NCBI GenBank assembly: GCA_046329495.1
Contig: JAXLUO010000002.1
Span: forward strand, 310,001 to 374,000
From: Bog-950 sp046329495
Lineage (GTDB): Bacteria > Bacteroidota > Bacteroidia > Chitinophagales > LD1
Length of the DNA: 64,000 nt
Direction: 5' to 3'
Below the pieces are notes generated by a model. The model did no database searches, had not been told where the DNA came from, and worked only from the letters and a program-made list of their open reading frames with translations. Positions 51,145-59,727 of the stretch are shown here, one piece after another (the first letter of the stretch is position 1; each line of letters opens with the position of its first letter). Both the position numbers and the translations under genes were made by a program.

Positions 51145-51330
51145 ATGAAAAAGGATGAAACAACCGGCAGAAAGAAAGGTGCTTACCTGATAGCCACACC
51201 GGCAATTAGCCTGCCCCTAATGCTAACCGAAGAAAAGAAAGAATGGACAAAGGTGGTTTTAATACCAAAGAAAAAACGAATACCACTCTTTAGTTTATGT
51301 GGCAGCGATTCCTGCATTGAAGACCTATAA
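51145..51330 (+). CDS. Small basic peptide, unknown
   Basis: 61 residues: a Lys-rich start (MKKDETTGRKKGAYL), a hydrophobic middle and an end with two cysteines (LFSLCGSDSCIEDL). No family recognised and no modification enzyme nearby. A hairpin with a T run follows, which supports expression. It could be a real small protein or a chance ORF. Confidence 0.4.
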   Translation: MKKDETTGRKKGAYLIATPAISLPLMLTEEKKEWTKVVLIPKKKRIPLFSLCGSDSCIEDL

Positions 51331-51351
51331 CTTTTTTGCGCTTAGTAAAAA

Positions 51352-51400
51352 CCGCGCCCGGCTTCCCTATTGTGCCCAATATATTCCGGGCCGGTTTTTT
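51352..51400 (+). terminator. Candidate terminator after the small ORF
   Basis: GCCCGG (51356-51361) pairs with CCGGGC (51386-51391), followed by CGGTTTTTT. The long loop makes it only moderately convincing. Confidence 0.45.
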
Positions 51401-51536
51401 ACCTTGCCTCTTAGCACCTTTAGCGGCTTTAATACCCCATAAATTACAGCCAAAAGCAAGTTCATTAAACTTTACTTATCTTCGGTAGTCTACCCTTAAA
51501 ACCATAAAAGGCGTATACCCTAAATTATTCCGTAAG

Positions 51537-53147
51537 ATGAGAAAACCTTTCCTCCTATTGCTCGGTGCATTGGCACTGGTTACGGCCAAAGCGCAAACCC
51601 CAACCTGGAGCAGCGACATTGCTCAAATTATGTACAGCAATTGTACCAGTTGCCACCACAGCGGTGGGTTAGCACCCTTTAGCCTTATTAATTATGCCGA
51701 TGCCTTCAGCCATCGCTTTAATGTAGCCGATAAGGCCACTACAAGGCAAATGCCGCCATGGCCTCCGGACGCCAACTATTCGCGCCTGGCACATGAGCGC
51801 TTGCTTTCGGCTATGGACATTCAAAAAATTAATAATTGGGTAGCGGGTGGTTCTCCCATGGGCGATTCTACACTTGCACCCGCCAAACCTGTTTATACCA
51901 ACGGTTCAACATTAAGTTCAGTTGACCTTACGCTAACCATTCCAACTTATACGGTGCCGGGCAACCAAAGCGGCGATCTTTATCAGTGTTTTTCCATCCC
52001 CAGCGGCTTACTGCAAAATAAGAGTATAACGGCTATGGAGATTTTACCGGGTAACGGAGCTATTGTGCACCACGTATTGGTTTACCAGGATACTACCGGC
52101 ACTTGTGCGCAGTTAGATGCCAACTCAGCAGGGCCGGGTTACACTAACTTTGGTGGTGTAGGCAGCAACAAGGCTATATTGATTGGTGGTTGGGTTCCCG
52201 GCATGCAACCTTACCATTTACCACAAGGCTTAGGCATTAAGCTTTATGCCAATGCTGATGTTGTTTTACAAATACACTACCCGGCAGGCAGCGGTGGCCA
52301 AAGCGATAGCACCAAAATCAATTTCCAGTTAACAACTAACAGTGTTCGTCAGGTAATGATTGCACCGGCGCTTAATCACATACCTTCACCAACAGGCAGT
52401 CTGGTAAACGGCCCGCTTTATATTCCTGCCAACGAGGTAAAAACTTTCGAATCGCACTATAAGATCCCTAACGTAAACGTTTCGTTTATTACGGTTGGTC
52501 CGCATAGCCACCTGGTTTCAACCAATTGGGTTAGCTATGCAGTAACACCTACCGGCGATACCATTCCTTTTATTCGCATTAATAATTGGGATTTCCACTG
52601 GCAGGGCTTTTACCAGTTCCGCAACGTGGTTAAAATACCGGCCAACTCCGATTTGTATGGCTTTTGCACCTACGATAATACCAGCAACAACCCCAATAAC
52701 CCTAATAACCCACCGCAGGATGTAAGTTTGGGTGAGGCTACTACCGACGAAATGATGCTGGTATATTTCTCCTACATGGTTTACCAACCCGGCGATGAGA
52801 ATATTGTAATGGATAGCACCACACCGGTTAACTTAACCGATACGGTTGAAGCGCCAAATGCGGTGCAGGATATCAAAGGTATGGTAAGCACCGCTCAGTT
52901 ATATGCTGCTGAACCTAACCCGGCCAATAATCAAACCTTGTTTAGTTATTTTTTACCTGAAGGTGGAAACACAACCCTTTCTATTTATGACTTAAACGGG
53001 CGTTTAGTAGAACAATTAAAAGTGCCGCAGGCAAAAGGCTTTAATTCCTTTACCTATAATACATCGGCATTGCAACCGGGTAATTATCTCTATAGCTTAA
53101 ACAGCGGCGGTCTAATTCGAACGAAACAGTTAATTGTAACGCATTAA
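51537..53147 (+). CDS. Secreted haem-c / copper type II monooxygenase-like protein with T9SS type A tail
   Basis: 536 residues with a signal peptide (LLLLGALALVTAKAQ). Residues 30-105 form a cytochrome c-like part with CxxCH at 36-40 (CTSCHHSGG). A domain with the spacing of peptidylglycine/dopamine-type copper monooxygenases follows: His178-His179 (GAIVHHVLVY) and His247 (QIHYPAG) for the first copper, His323-x-His325 (GPHSHLV) and Met406 or 407 (DEMMLVYF) for the second. The last ~75 residues are a T9SS type A sorting domain (AAEPNPANNQTLFSYFLPEGG, LSIYDLNGRLVEQL, LQPGNYLYSLNSGG). It is likely an extracellular or surface oxidoreductase; substrate unknown. Monocistronic, with a terminator. 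Confidence 0.88.
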   Translation: MRKPFLLLLGALALVTAKAQTPTWSSDIAQIMYSNCTSCHHSGGLAPFSLINYADAFSHRFNVADKATTRQMPPWPPDANYSRLAHERLLSAMDIQKINNWVAGGSPMGDSTLAPAKPVYTNGSTLSSVDLTLTIPTYTVPGNQSGDLYQCFSIPSGLLQNKSITAMEILPGNGAIVHHVLVYQDTTGTCAQLDANSAGPGYTNFGGVGSNKAILIGGWVPGMQPYHLPQGLGIKLYANADVVLQIHYPAGSGGQSDSTKINFQLTTNSVRQVMIAPALNHIPSPTGSLVNGPLYIPANEVKTFESHYKIPNVNVSFITVGPHSHLVSTNWVSYAVTPTGDTIPFIRINNWDFHWQGFYQFRNVVKIPANSDLYGFCTYDNTSNNPNNPNNPPQDVSLGEATTDEMMLVYFSYMVYQPGDENIVMDSTTPVNLTDTVEAPNAVQDIKGMVSTAQLYAAEPNPANNQTLFSYFLPEGGNTTLSIYDLNGRLVEQLKVPQAKGFNSFTYNTSALQPGNYLYSLNSGGLIRTKQLIVTH

Positions 53148-53164
53148 GCTAAACCAACATTATT

Positions 53165-53196
53165 AAAACGGCCCTTTGCAGGGCCGTTTTAATTTT
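53165..53196 (+). terminator. Terminator after the copper monooxygenase-like gene
   Basis: Stem AAAACGGCCC / GGGCCGTTTT with a six-base loop and a T-rich tail. Confidence 0.85.
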
Positions 53197-53229
53197 CACA
53201 ATTAGGCAGGCAACTTTAAGTGGCGCCGA

Positions 53230-53257
53230 TTGTTACAATTTTATCCGTTTATATTCG
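53230..53257 (+). promoter_or_regulatory. Candidate promoter of the acetyltransferase-like gene
   Basis: TTG at 53230-53232, 17 bases, then TATATTCG at 53250-53257, one mismatch to TAnnTTTG. The ATG follows 15 bases later. Confidence 0.5.
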
Positions 53258-53272
53258 TCAAGGATTTAGTGC

Positions 53273-54487
53273 ATGGATACCAGCATTTATTGCCCTTTAG
53301 GGGCAGAACAGGAACTTTCAGCAGAATATAGTTTAGAAGTCTACCAATCGGTAGATGCGGTTAACCCGTTACAATGGAATAAGGTAATCCCTGAAGCCAA
53401 TTTGTTAATGCAGCACGACTACCTGCGCATGATTGAAACGCTGAATAGCAGTGATATGCAGTTCCGCTATGTGTTAGTTAAACGAAATGGCGATGTGGCA
53501 GGTGCAGTTTACTTTCAGGTAGTTACCTTTCATGGAGCACAGTTAATTAACTATTTCCCCGATACACAGGGTAAAGCATGGAAAGAATGGCTGAAAACCA
53601 TTACCGAAAAGTTTGTAAACAACCTGAATCTTAAATTGCTGGTAAGCGGCAATGTGTTTATGACCGGCGAGAATGGTTACTACTTTGCAGCAGATATTGA
53701 AGAAACACTTCGCGCGCGCATAGTTCGTAAAGCTGTTAAACAAATTGAGGCGGCCGACAAGAGCATACGTGCCGTTCTGATTTCGGATTTATACGAACCA
53801 AAAACTGCATTCGATTATTCCTTTAAACATCATGGCTACAACGAAATAACCGTGGAGAGCGACATGATACTTACCCTGCGCCCTACCTGGCAAACCCGGG
53901 AAGATTATTTGCAGGACCTGCAATCGAAATACCGGGTTCGTACAAAAAAGGTAATGGCCCTTTGTGCCGAAAACCACGTAACAGAGAAAGAATTAGACCT
54001 GTCGGAAATAAAGAGCAACAGCCCGCGCTTAAATGAATTGTATGGCAAGGTGATGGCCCGTGCAGGTTTTAAATTGGGCACCCTGGCTCCCGACTTTTTT
54101 GAGCAACAGAAGGCCTTAATGCCAAACCAATACCATCTTTTCGCGTACTACAAGAATGGAGAGATTATTGGGTTTATCAGCATATACCACATTGGCCGCC
54201 GTATTGAAGTACACTATATGGGAATGGACCACGCTGTTTGCCAGCCTATCCATTTATACCAGCACATGATGTATGATATGGTGGCCTATGGCATTGAGCA
54301 TAAGGTTGAACGCCTTCACTTTGGCCGAACCGCTCCTGAAATTAAAAGTACGATCGGAGCCGCGCCACGTGCCATGTATGGTTACTTAAAGCACCGCAAC
54401 CCGCTTTTCAATTTCTTTATCATAAAACCTTATACGGCCCGTTTAAAGCCCAAAGAGTATGTGATACGGTCGCCATTTAAGAACTAG
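53273..54487 (+). CDS. FemAB/GNAT-like acyltransferase
   Basis: 404 residues. The N-terminal half has LQWNKVIPEANLLMQHDYLRMIE and RYVLVKRNGDVAGAVYFQ. The C-terminal half has a GNAT/FemAB core: LFAYYKNGEIIGFISIYHIG, VHYMGMDHA, LYQHMMYDMVAYGIEH and RLHFGRTAPEIKSTIGAAP. This resembles the peptidoglycan-interpeptide-ligase-like acyltransferases of the COG3146 kind; substrate unknown. It has no signal peptide, so it is cytoplasmic. It is monocistronic with its own promoter and converges on rpsT through a shared terminator. Confidence 0.75.
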   Translation: MDTSIYCPLGAEQELSAEYSLEVYQSVDAVNPLQWNKVIPEANLLMQHDYLRMIETLNSSDMQFRYVLVKRNGDVAGAVYFQVVTFHGAQLINYFPDTQGKAWKEWLKTITEKFVNNLNLKLLVSGNVFMTGENGYYFAADIEETLRARIVRKAVKQIEAADKSIRAVLISDLYEPKTAFDYSFKHHGYNEITVESDMILTLRPTWQTREDYLQDLQSKYRVRTKKVMALCAENHVTEKELDLSEIKSNSPRLNELYGKVMARAGFKLGTLAPDFFEQQKALMPNQYHLFAYYKNGEIIGFISIYHIGRRIEVHYMGMDHAVCQPIHLYQHMMYDMVAYGIEHKVERLHFGRTAPEIKSTIGAAPRAMYGYLKHRNPLFNFFIIKPYTARLKPKEYVIRSPFKN

Positions 54488-54513
54488 ACCTGACTTATCG
54501 ATTAATACAAACT

Positions 54514-54542
54514 AAAAAAGGCGCTCTGGAGCGCCTTTTTTA
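54514..54542. terminator. Bidirectional hairpin terminator
   Basis: Perfect 12-bp stem AAAAAGGCGCTC / GAGCGCCTTTTT with a two-base spacer, between convergent genes. Confidence 0.85.
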
Positions 54543-54564
54543 ATAGTTCTATAGCCGTTTATGC

Positions 54565-54822
54565 TTATTTCTTTTTAGCGGCAAAACGCTTCATCAAGCT
54601 GCTCTTTAAGTTAGCAGACTTGTTTTTGTGAATATAGCCACGCTTAGAAAGCTTATCTACCATGCTGATAACTTTAGGCAGAGCCTTCTTAGCTTCACCT
54701 TCTTTCTTTTCGGCGCGGATATCGCGAATTGCATTACGCATGCTCTTTGCATAGTAACGATTATAAAGTCTGCGCTTTGCTGCCTGACGTGAACGCTTTT
54801 CTGCCGATTTGTGATTTGCCAT
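54565..54822 (-). CDS. rpsT: 30S ribosomal protein S20
   Basis: 85 residues, full length: MANHKSAEKRSRQAAKRRLYNRY, the helical body and KNKSANLKSSLMKRFAAKKK. S20 binds 16S rRNA early in 30S assembly. It is transcribed divergently from sucA through a mirror-symmetric promoter region. Confidence 0.96.
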   Translation of the reverse strand: MANHKSAEKRSRQAAKRRLYNRYYAKSMRNAIRDIRAEKKEGEAKKALPKVISMVDKLSKRGYIHKNKSANLKSSLMKRFAAKKK

Positions 54823-54840
54823 TGTTGTATGCTTTTAAAA

Positions 54841-54924
54841 AAGGACTGCAAATATAGCTTATGCTGCGTTATTTCCAAATATCCCTTTAATAATCCGTTT
54901 TTCCGCCCTAAATTTGCAGTCCTT
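54841..54924. promoter_or_regulatory. Mirror-image divergent promoters of rpsT and sucA
   Basis: Two -7 boxes match TAnnTTTG: TAAATTTG (54909-54916, plus strand, for sucA) and TATATTTG (54849-54856, minus strand, for rpsT). Each is followed by the same GCAGTCCTT, so a perfect 13-bp inverted repeat AAGGACTGCAAAT / ATTTGCAGTCCTT (54841-54853 and 54912-54924) covers both presumed start sites. Confidence 0.7.
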
Positions 54925-54947
54925 ATATAAGTAGGCTCAACACAATT

Positions 54948-57650
54948 ATGGACAGTTATTCTTTTTTGGCGAATGCCACCCCCGAATACCTCGAAAACCT
55001 TTATAACGACTTCAAAACCAATCCTTCGGCCGTAGACCCTGATTTCCGCAAGTTTTTTGAGGGTTTTGACTTTGCCAGCACCAATTATAACGGTAAAGGC
55101 GCAGGTGTTTCGGCGGATGAAGTTAAAGTTTACCGCCTGATTGAGGCCTACCGCCGGCGTGGCCACCTGGTAGCCAATACCAACCCCCTTAAACCCCGCA
55201 AGGACCGTAAGGCAGAATTAGACCTTTCGTTCTTTGGCCTTACCGATAAGGACTTAGAGCGCAAATTTGTGATTGGCGCTGAAATAGGCCTGCCAAACGC
55301 CACATTGAGCAACATCTTAGCTCGCTTAAAAACCCTTTACTGTGGCACACTGGGCTTTGAAATTGGTTACCTGCGCCTGCAAAAGGAGATAGATTTCTTC
55401 CGCGACCGCATTGAAAAGCCGGAGAAGCTGGTGAACTTCTCTGTAGAAAAGAAGGAACACATCCTGCGCATGCTGAATAAGGCCGTAGTATTCGAGAAGT
55501 TCCTGGGCACTAAATATATCGGCGAAAAGCGCTTTTCGTTGGAAGGTGGCGAGGCTACTATTCCGGCATTAGATGCTATTATCCGCAAAGCCAGCGAGGA
55601 AGTAGAAGAAGTAGTAATAGGTATGGCCCACCGCGGCAGGTTGAACGTGCTTGCCAATATAATGGGCAAAACCTACGAAGAGATCTTCAACGAATTTGAA
55701 GGTAATGCTCAGTTTGACCTAACCATGGGCGATGGTGACGTAAAATATCACCTTGGCTTTTCGAGCCAATACCCGATAAACCAGGATAAGGCCGTTTACC
55801 TTAAACTAATGCCGAACCCTTCGCACCTGGAGGCCGTAAACCCTATCGTTAATGGTTTTGCCCGTGCTAAGGCAGACGCTATTTACGGGTCAAATTTTGA
55901 TAAAATACTGCCTATTCTGATACACGGCGATGCTGCTGTAGCAGGCCAGGGTATTGTTTACGAGGTGTTGCAAATGGCGAAGCTGGAAGGTTATTACAGT
56001 GGTGGTACCATCCATTTCGTAATCAATAACCAGATTGGCTTTACCACCGACTTTGATGAAGCACGATCCAGTGATTACTCAACTTCAATTGCCGCCACCA
56101 TCGAAGCACCGGTTATACACATAAATGGTGATGACATGGAGGCCGTGGTATTTGCCTGCGAACTGGCAGCTGAATACCGCCAGACCTTTAACAAAGACAT
56201 TTTTGTCGATATGGTTTGCTACCGCCGTTGGGGCCATAACGAAAGCGATGATCCGAAGTTTACACAGCCGGTGTTATATAAGCTGATTGAGAAACACGAT
56301 AATCCACGTGATGTATATTCTCAGAAGCTGGAAGCCGAGGGCACGGTGCATCAGGAGATGGCTAAGCGTATGGAGAAGGAGTTCTGGAATGAGTTACAGG
56401 AGCGCCTGAACATGGTGAAGCAAAATCCACTGCCCTATAAACCACAACCAACCGAAATTGCCTGGTCGCAATTGCGTAAAGCGCAGATTGATGACTTCAA
56501 AGAATCGCCGGTTACTGCCATTCAAAAGCCGATGGTTAACCAACTTATTGACGGCTTAACCAAAGTGCCCGCCAATTTTGTTCCGTTGCGTAAAGTGCAG
56601 AAGTATATGGATGAGCGCAAAAAGCTGATGCAGGACGAAGGCAAGTTGGACTGGGCTGCTGCGGAACTTATGGCCTATGGTAGCTTGTTGTTAGAAGGAC
56701 ACGATATCCGTTTAAGCGGAGAAGATGTTAAACGCGGCACCTTTACGCACCGTCATGCTGTAATCAGCGATGAAAACACCGATAAAGAATACTGCCGCCT
56801 TTGTAATTTAGGCGAAAAGCAGGGACGTTTCTTTATCTACAACTCGCACCTTAGCGAATACGGCGTATTAGGCTTTGAGTATGGTTATACCTTACCAAGC
56901 CCGCAATCGCTGGTATTGTGGGAAGCACAGTTTGGTGACTTTGCCAACGGTGCCCAGATCATTATTGACCAGTTTATCAGCTCAGGTGAAAGCAAATGGC
57001 AACGCAGCAGCGGCCTGATAATGTTGCTACCCCATGGTTATGAAGGCCAGGGCCCTGAACACTCTTCGGCCCGTTTGGAGCGATTTTTACAACAATGCGC
57101 CGAGATGAATATGGTTGTTGCCAACGTTAGCGACCCGGCGAACTTCTTCCACTTACTGCGTCGCCAGCTTTATTGGCAATTCCGTAAGCCGTTGATTGTA
57201 ATGAGTCCGAAATCATTGCTACGTCACCCTCGTTGCATCTCTCCTATAGAGAATGTAATGAAAGGCGGTTTCCAGGAATTACTGGTAGATGAAGCCTCTT
57301 CGAAAAAGGTGCGCAAAATTTTATTCTGCAGCGGCAAGATTTACTACGATTTATTGGAGCGCAAAGAACGTGATAAGATTACAGACGTAGTGATTGCAAG
57401 GGTAGAACAGCTATACCCAGTGCCTCAGGATAAAATGATAGAGTTAACCCAGAAATACCCGAAAGCAGAAGTATGTTGGGTTCAGGAAGAACCGGAGAAT
57501 ATGGGTGCCTGGTACTTTATACATGCCCGCTTACACGATAAGCTGGGATTAAAAGGCATTGCCCGTAAAAACTCGGCATCTCCTGCAACCGGCTTTAAAA
57601 AGGTGCATCAGCAAGAACAGGAAATTATTTTGCAACGCGCATTTGCGTAA
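54948..57650 (+). CDS. sucA: 2-oxoglutarate dehydrogenase E1 component
   Basis: 900 residues, full length. N-terminal NATPEYLENLYNDFKTNP and RRRGHLVANTNPL; thiamine-diphosphate core GMAHRGRLNVLANIMGK, HGDAAVAGQGIVYEVLQM, INGDDMEAVVF and RRWGHNESDDPKFTQP; C-terminal LPHGYEGQGPEHSSARLERFLQ (split here) and RHPRCISPIENV. It decarboxylates 2-oxoglutarate and passes the succinyl group to E2. The E2 gene sucB is not next to it. Expression comes from the divergent promoter shared with rpsT. Confidence 0.97.
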   Translation: MDSYSFLANATPEYLENLYNDFKTNPSAVDPDFRKFFEGFDFASTNYNGKGAGVSADEVKVYRLIEAYRRRGHLVANTNPLKPRKDRKAELDLSFFGLTDKDLERKFVIGAEIGLPNATLSNILARLKTLYCGTLGFEIGYLRLQKEIDFFRDRIEKPEKLVNFSVEKKEHILRMLNKAVVFEKFLGTKYIGEKRFSLEGGEATIPALDAIIRKASEEVEEVVIGMAHRGRLNVLANIMGKTYEEIFNEFEGNAQFDLTMGDGDVKYHLGFSSQYPINQDKAVYLKLMPNPSHLEAVNPIVNGFARAKADAIYGSNFDKILPILIHGDAAVAGQGIVYEVLQMAKLEGYYSGGTIHFVINNQIGFTTDFDEARSSDYSTSIAATIEAPVIHINGDDMEAVVFACELAAEYRQTFNKDIFVDMVCYRRWGHNESDDPKFTQPVLYKLIEKHDNPRDVYSQKLEAEGTVHQEMAKRMEKEFWNELQERLNMVKQNPLPYKPQPTEIAWSQLRKAQIDDFKESPVTAIQKPMVNQLIDGLTKVPANFVPLRKVQKYMDERKKLMQDEGKLDWAAAELMAYGSLLLEGHDIRLSGEDVKRGTFTHRHAVISDENTDKEYCRLCNLGEKQGRFFIYNSHLSEYGVLGFEYGYTLPSPQSLVLWEAQFGDFANGAQIIIDQFISSGESKWQRSSGLIMLLPHGYEGQGPEHSSARLERFLQQCAEMNMVVANVSDPANFFHLLRRQLYWQFRKPLIVMSPKSLLRHPRCISPIENVMKGGFQELLVDEASSKKVRKILFCSGKIYYDLLERKERDKITDVVIARVEQLYPVPQDKMIELTQKYPKAEVCWVQEEPENMGAWYFIHARLHDKLGLKGIARKNSASPATGFKKVHQQEQEIILQRAFA

Positions 57651-57655
57651 ATCAA

Positions 57656-57663
57656 TAACTTTG
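57656..57663 (+). promoter_or_regulatory. -7 box abutting the start of the 78-residue membrane protein
   Basis: TAACTTTG is a perfect TAnnTTTG box, ending four bases before the ATG at 57668 and starting six bases after the sucA stop. It predicts a leaderless transcript for the next gene. Confidence 0.45.
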
Positions 57664-57667
57664 GGAT

Positions 57668-57904
57668 ATGAAACGTGCTTTAACAATTGTAGCGCTGGTA
57701 GCCATATTGCTGGTAGTTACTTTAACGGTAGATGCCCAATGTGCCATGTGTCAGGCTACTGCTGAAACTTCGCATGATGCTGGTGCCTCAGCCGCGGACG
57801 GCATAAATAAAGGGGTAATGTATATTCTGGTGATGCCTTATATTATTATGGGCACCATCGGCTACTTCTGGTGGCGTTCGCGCCAAAAGAAACAAGGGGC
57901 CTGA
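57668..57904 (+). CDS. Small membrane protein with CxxC, unknown
   Basis: 78 residues. The N-terminal hydrophobic stretch (LTIVALVAILLVVTLTV) is a signal peptide or anchor. A short periplasmic loop has a Cys-x-x-Cys (QCAMCQATAETSHDAGASA), a second helix follows at ~48-66, and the tail is basic (WWRSRQKKQGA). Family not recognised. It lies 17 bases after sucA, either as an operon member or from its own -7 box. Confidence 0.65.
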   Translation: MKRALTIVALVAILLVVTLTVDAQCAMCQATAETSHDAGASAADGINKGVMYILVMPYIIMGTIGYFWWRSRQKKQGA

Positions 57905-57998
57905 GTTCTTGGCTCTGACGTATAGATAGTTGTTGTTAAATGCAACGCTGTGCATAAGTGCGTCTTTCCTACCGCTTGATTTTTTTTCTTTGTAACAA

Positions 57999-59108
57999 AT
58001 GTATTGGGTACTACAGGTATTTTTGGCTGCAGCAGGTATTCAGGTAATTTACTACCTGTTATTCTTTGCCCGGTTAAACTTTGTTAGAGGCTTTAAAGGC
58101 TTACCTGAATTTTTACCACCTGCCTCGGTAGTTATTTGTGCCAGAAACGAAGCAGACAATCTGCGCCAAAACCTCAAGGTGGTGCTGATTCAGCAATATC
58201 AGCAATTTGAGGTAATAGTGGTTAATGACGGCAGCACGGATGATACGTTGGACGTATTGGCAGAATACTATAAGCGCAACACGAACATGAAACTCATCAG
58301 CTTACCTGCCGGAGCAGAAAGACCCTATGCAGGTAAAAAGTATGCGCTAAAGAAAGGCATAGAAGCTGCCAGTTTCGATACCATAGTGGTAACCGATGCC
58401 GATTGCCGCCCCTCCAGCACAAGCTGGTTGGCTAAATTGGTAGGAGCCTACCTGCAAGACACTAAAATTGTATTAAGCCACTCCCCTTTCGAAAAGCGAC
58501 CCGGTTTTTTGAACAAACTTATCCGTTACGAAAATTTTATAACGGCACTGCAGTACTTTGGTTTTGCAGCCTCCGGCTTACCCTATATGGGGGTTGGCCG
58601 TAATTTATCTTACAAGAAATCACTATTTGAAAAATTCAAGGGATTTGAAAAGAATCCTGCCCTTGTAAGCGGTGATGACGATCTTTTTATTAACGCCGTT
58701 GCTACCGGCAAAAATACCACCCTTTGCATTGATAAAGATGCGTTTATGGTAACTAAGGCAGAGGCCACCTTCAGAGATTGGTTAAACCAAAAGCGCCGGC
58801 ATTTGCGCACCGGTTTTAGTTACAAACTGCACCATCAGGCACTATTGTTTCTTTTTGCTACGGCCAAATTTGCTTTTTACACCTTTTTTATCGCAGCCGT
58901 TGCACTGCACCAGCCTATTATTTTGGTGGGTAGTGTTTTTGCAGGTGTTGTTCTTTTGCAAGCCATTTTAACCTGGCGTATCTTTGTAAAACTGGGTGTT
59001 GGGGATTTAAAAATATTCTCCCCAATTTTGGATATAATCTATAGCGGCTACTTACTGCTTATATTTTTATTATTATTGCTTAAACCAAAAGACAATTGGA
59101 AGATTTAA
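57999..59108 (+). CDS. Membrane glycosyltransferase, family 2
   Basis: 369 residues. An N-terminal helix precedes a GT-A domain: ASVVICARNEADNL, VVNDGSTDDT, VVTDADCRPS (the DxD-like metal site), SGDDDLFINAV (ED-like acid) and QKRRHLRTG (Q-x-x-R-like). At least two or three C-terminal helices follow (about 285-365). It transfers a sugar, probably to a lipid or growing polysaccharide; the sugar is unknown. Its end overlaps the next gene by 13 bases, so the two are translated together. Confidence 0.9.
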   Translation: MYWVLQVFLAAAGIQVIYYLLFFARLNFVRGFKGLPEFLPPASVVICARNEADNLRQNLKVVLIQQYQQFEVIVVNDGSTDDTLDVLAEYYKRNTNMKLISLPAGAERPYAGKKYALKKGIEAASFDTIVVTDADCRPSSTSWLAKLVGAYLQDTKIVLSHSPFEKRPGFLNKLIRYENFITALQYFGFAASGLPYMGVGRNLSYKKSLFEKFKGFEKNPALVSGDDDLFINAVATGKNTTLCIDKDAFMVTKAEATFRDWLNQKRRHLRTGFSYKLHHQALLFLFATAKFAFYTFFIAAVALHQPIILVGSVFAGVVLLQAILTWRIFVKLGVGDLKIFSPILDIIYSGYLLLIFLLLLLKPKDNWKI

Positions 59109-59704
59109 ACTCAAAGTTTTCGACCCGTGCGCAGGAGGACCTGGAGTTGGTGGCCAAGGCCAAGGAAGGTGACCAGGTATCCTTTAGCAAGTTGATGAAC
59201 CGCTATCGCGACTCCATCTACTTTATGGTGTTGAAAATGGTGCACAACCGCGACGATGCCGAGGATTTGACGATTGAAGCTTTTGGTAAAGCGTTTAACA
59301 ACATCAGCAACTATTCGGCCGATTTTGCCTTTAGCACATGGCTTTTCAAAATTGCTACCAACAACTCCATCGATTTTATTCGGAAAAAGCGCCTGCAAAC
59401 CACCTCGTTGGACCAAAAGACGCAAACCGATGATGGTGAAATAACTCCGATTGCCGTTAAGGATCATAATCCTGATCCGGAAGAAAGCATGATGAAGGAT
59501 CAGCGGGCCCAAAAGATACGGGGGGCCATTGAGCAGCTATCACCCAAATATCGCACCTTAATCGAGCTACGCTATTTGGATGAGCTTTCGTACGAAGAGA
59601 TTGCCGAAAAGCTTGACATCCCCCTTGGTACGGTAAAAGCCCAACTGTTCCGCGCTAAGGATATGCTTTACAACATTCTTAAGATAACTAAGGAGAAATA
59701 CTAG
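59096..59704 (+). CDS. ECF-family RNA polymerase sigma factor
   Basis: 202 residues from TTG at 59096, inside the end of the glycosyltransferase gene. Region 2: HNRDDAEDLTIEAFGKAF and FSTWLFKIATNNSIDFIRKKR. Region 4: LSPKYRTLIELRYLDELSYEEIAEKLDIPLGTVKAQLFRAKDML (two blocks). It is a RpoE-type factor with an intact helix-turn-helix. No anti-sigma gene is adjacent; rsmG follows 24 bases later. Confidence 0.92.
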   Translation: MEDLNSKFSTRAQEDLELVAKAKEGDQVSFSKLMNRYRDSIYFMVLKMVHNRDDAEDLTIEAFGKAFNNISNYSADFAFSTWLFKIATNNSIDFIRKKRLQTTSLDQKTQTDDGEITPIAVKDHNPDPEESMMKDQRAQKIRGAIEQLSPKYRTLIELRYLDELSYEEIAEKLDIPLGTVKAQLFRAKDMLYNILKITKEKY

Positions 59705-59727
59705 TTGTGCAGTAGGCATAACTGTTT

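Noticed and set aside
54657..55166. 169-codon minus-strand ORF spanning rpsT and the start of sucA
   Set aside because: It overlaps two certain genes and their promoters in another frame.
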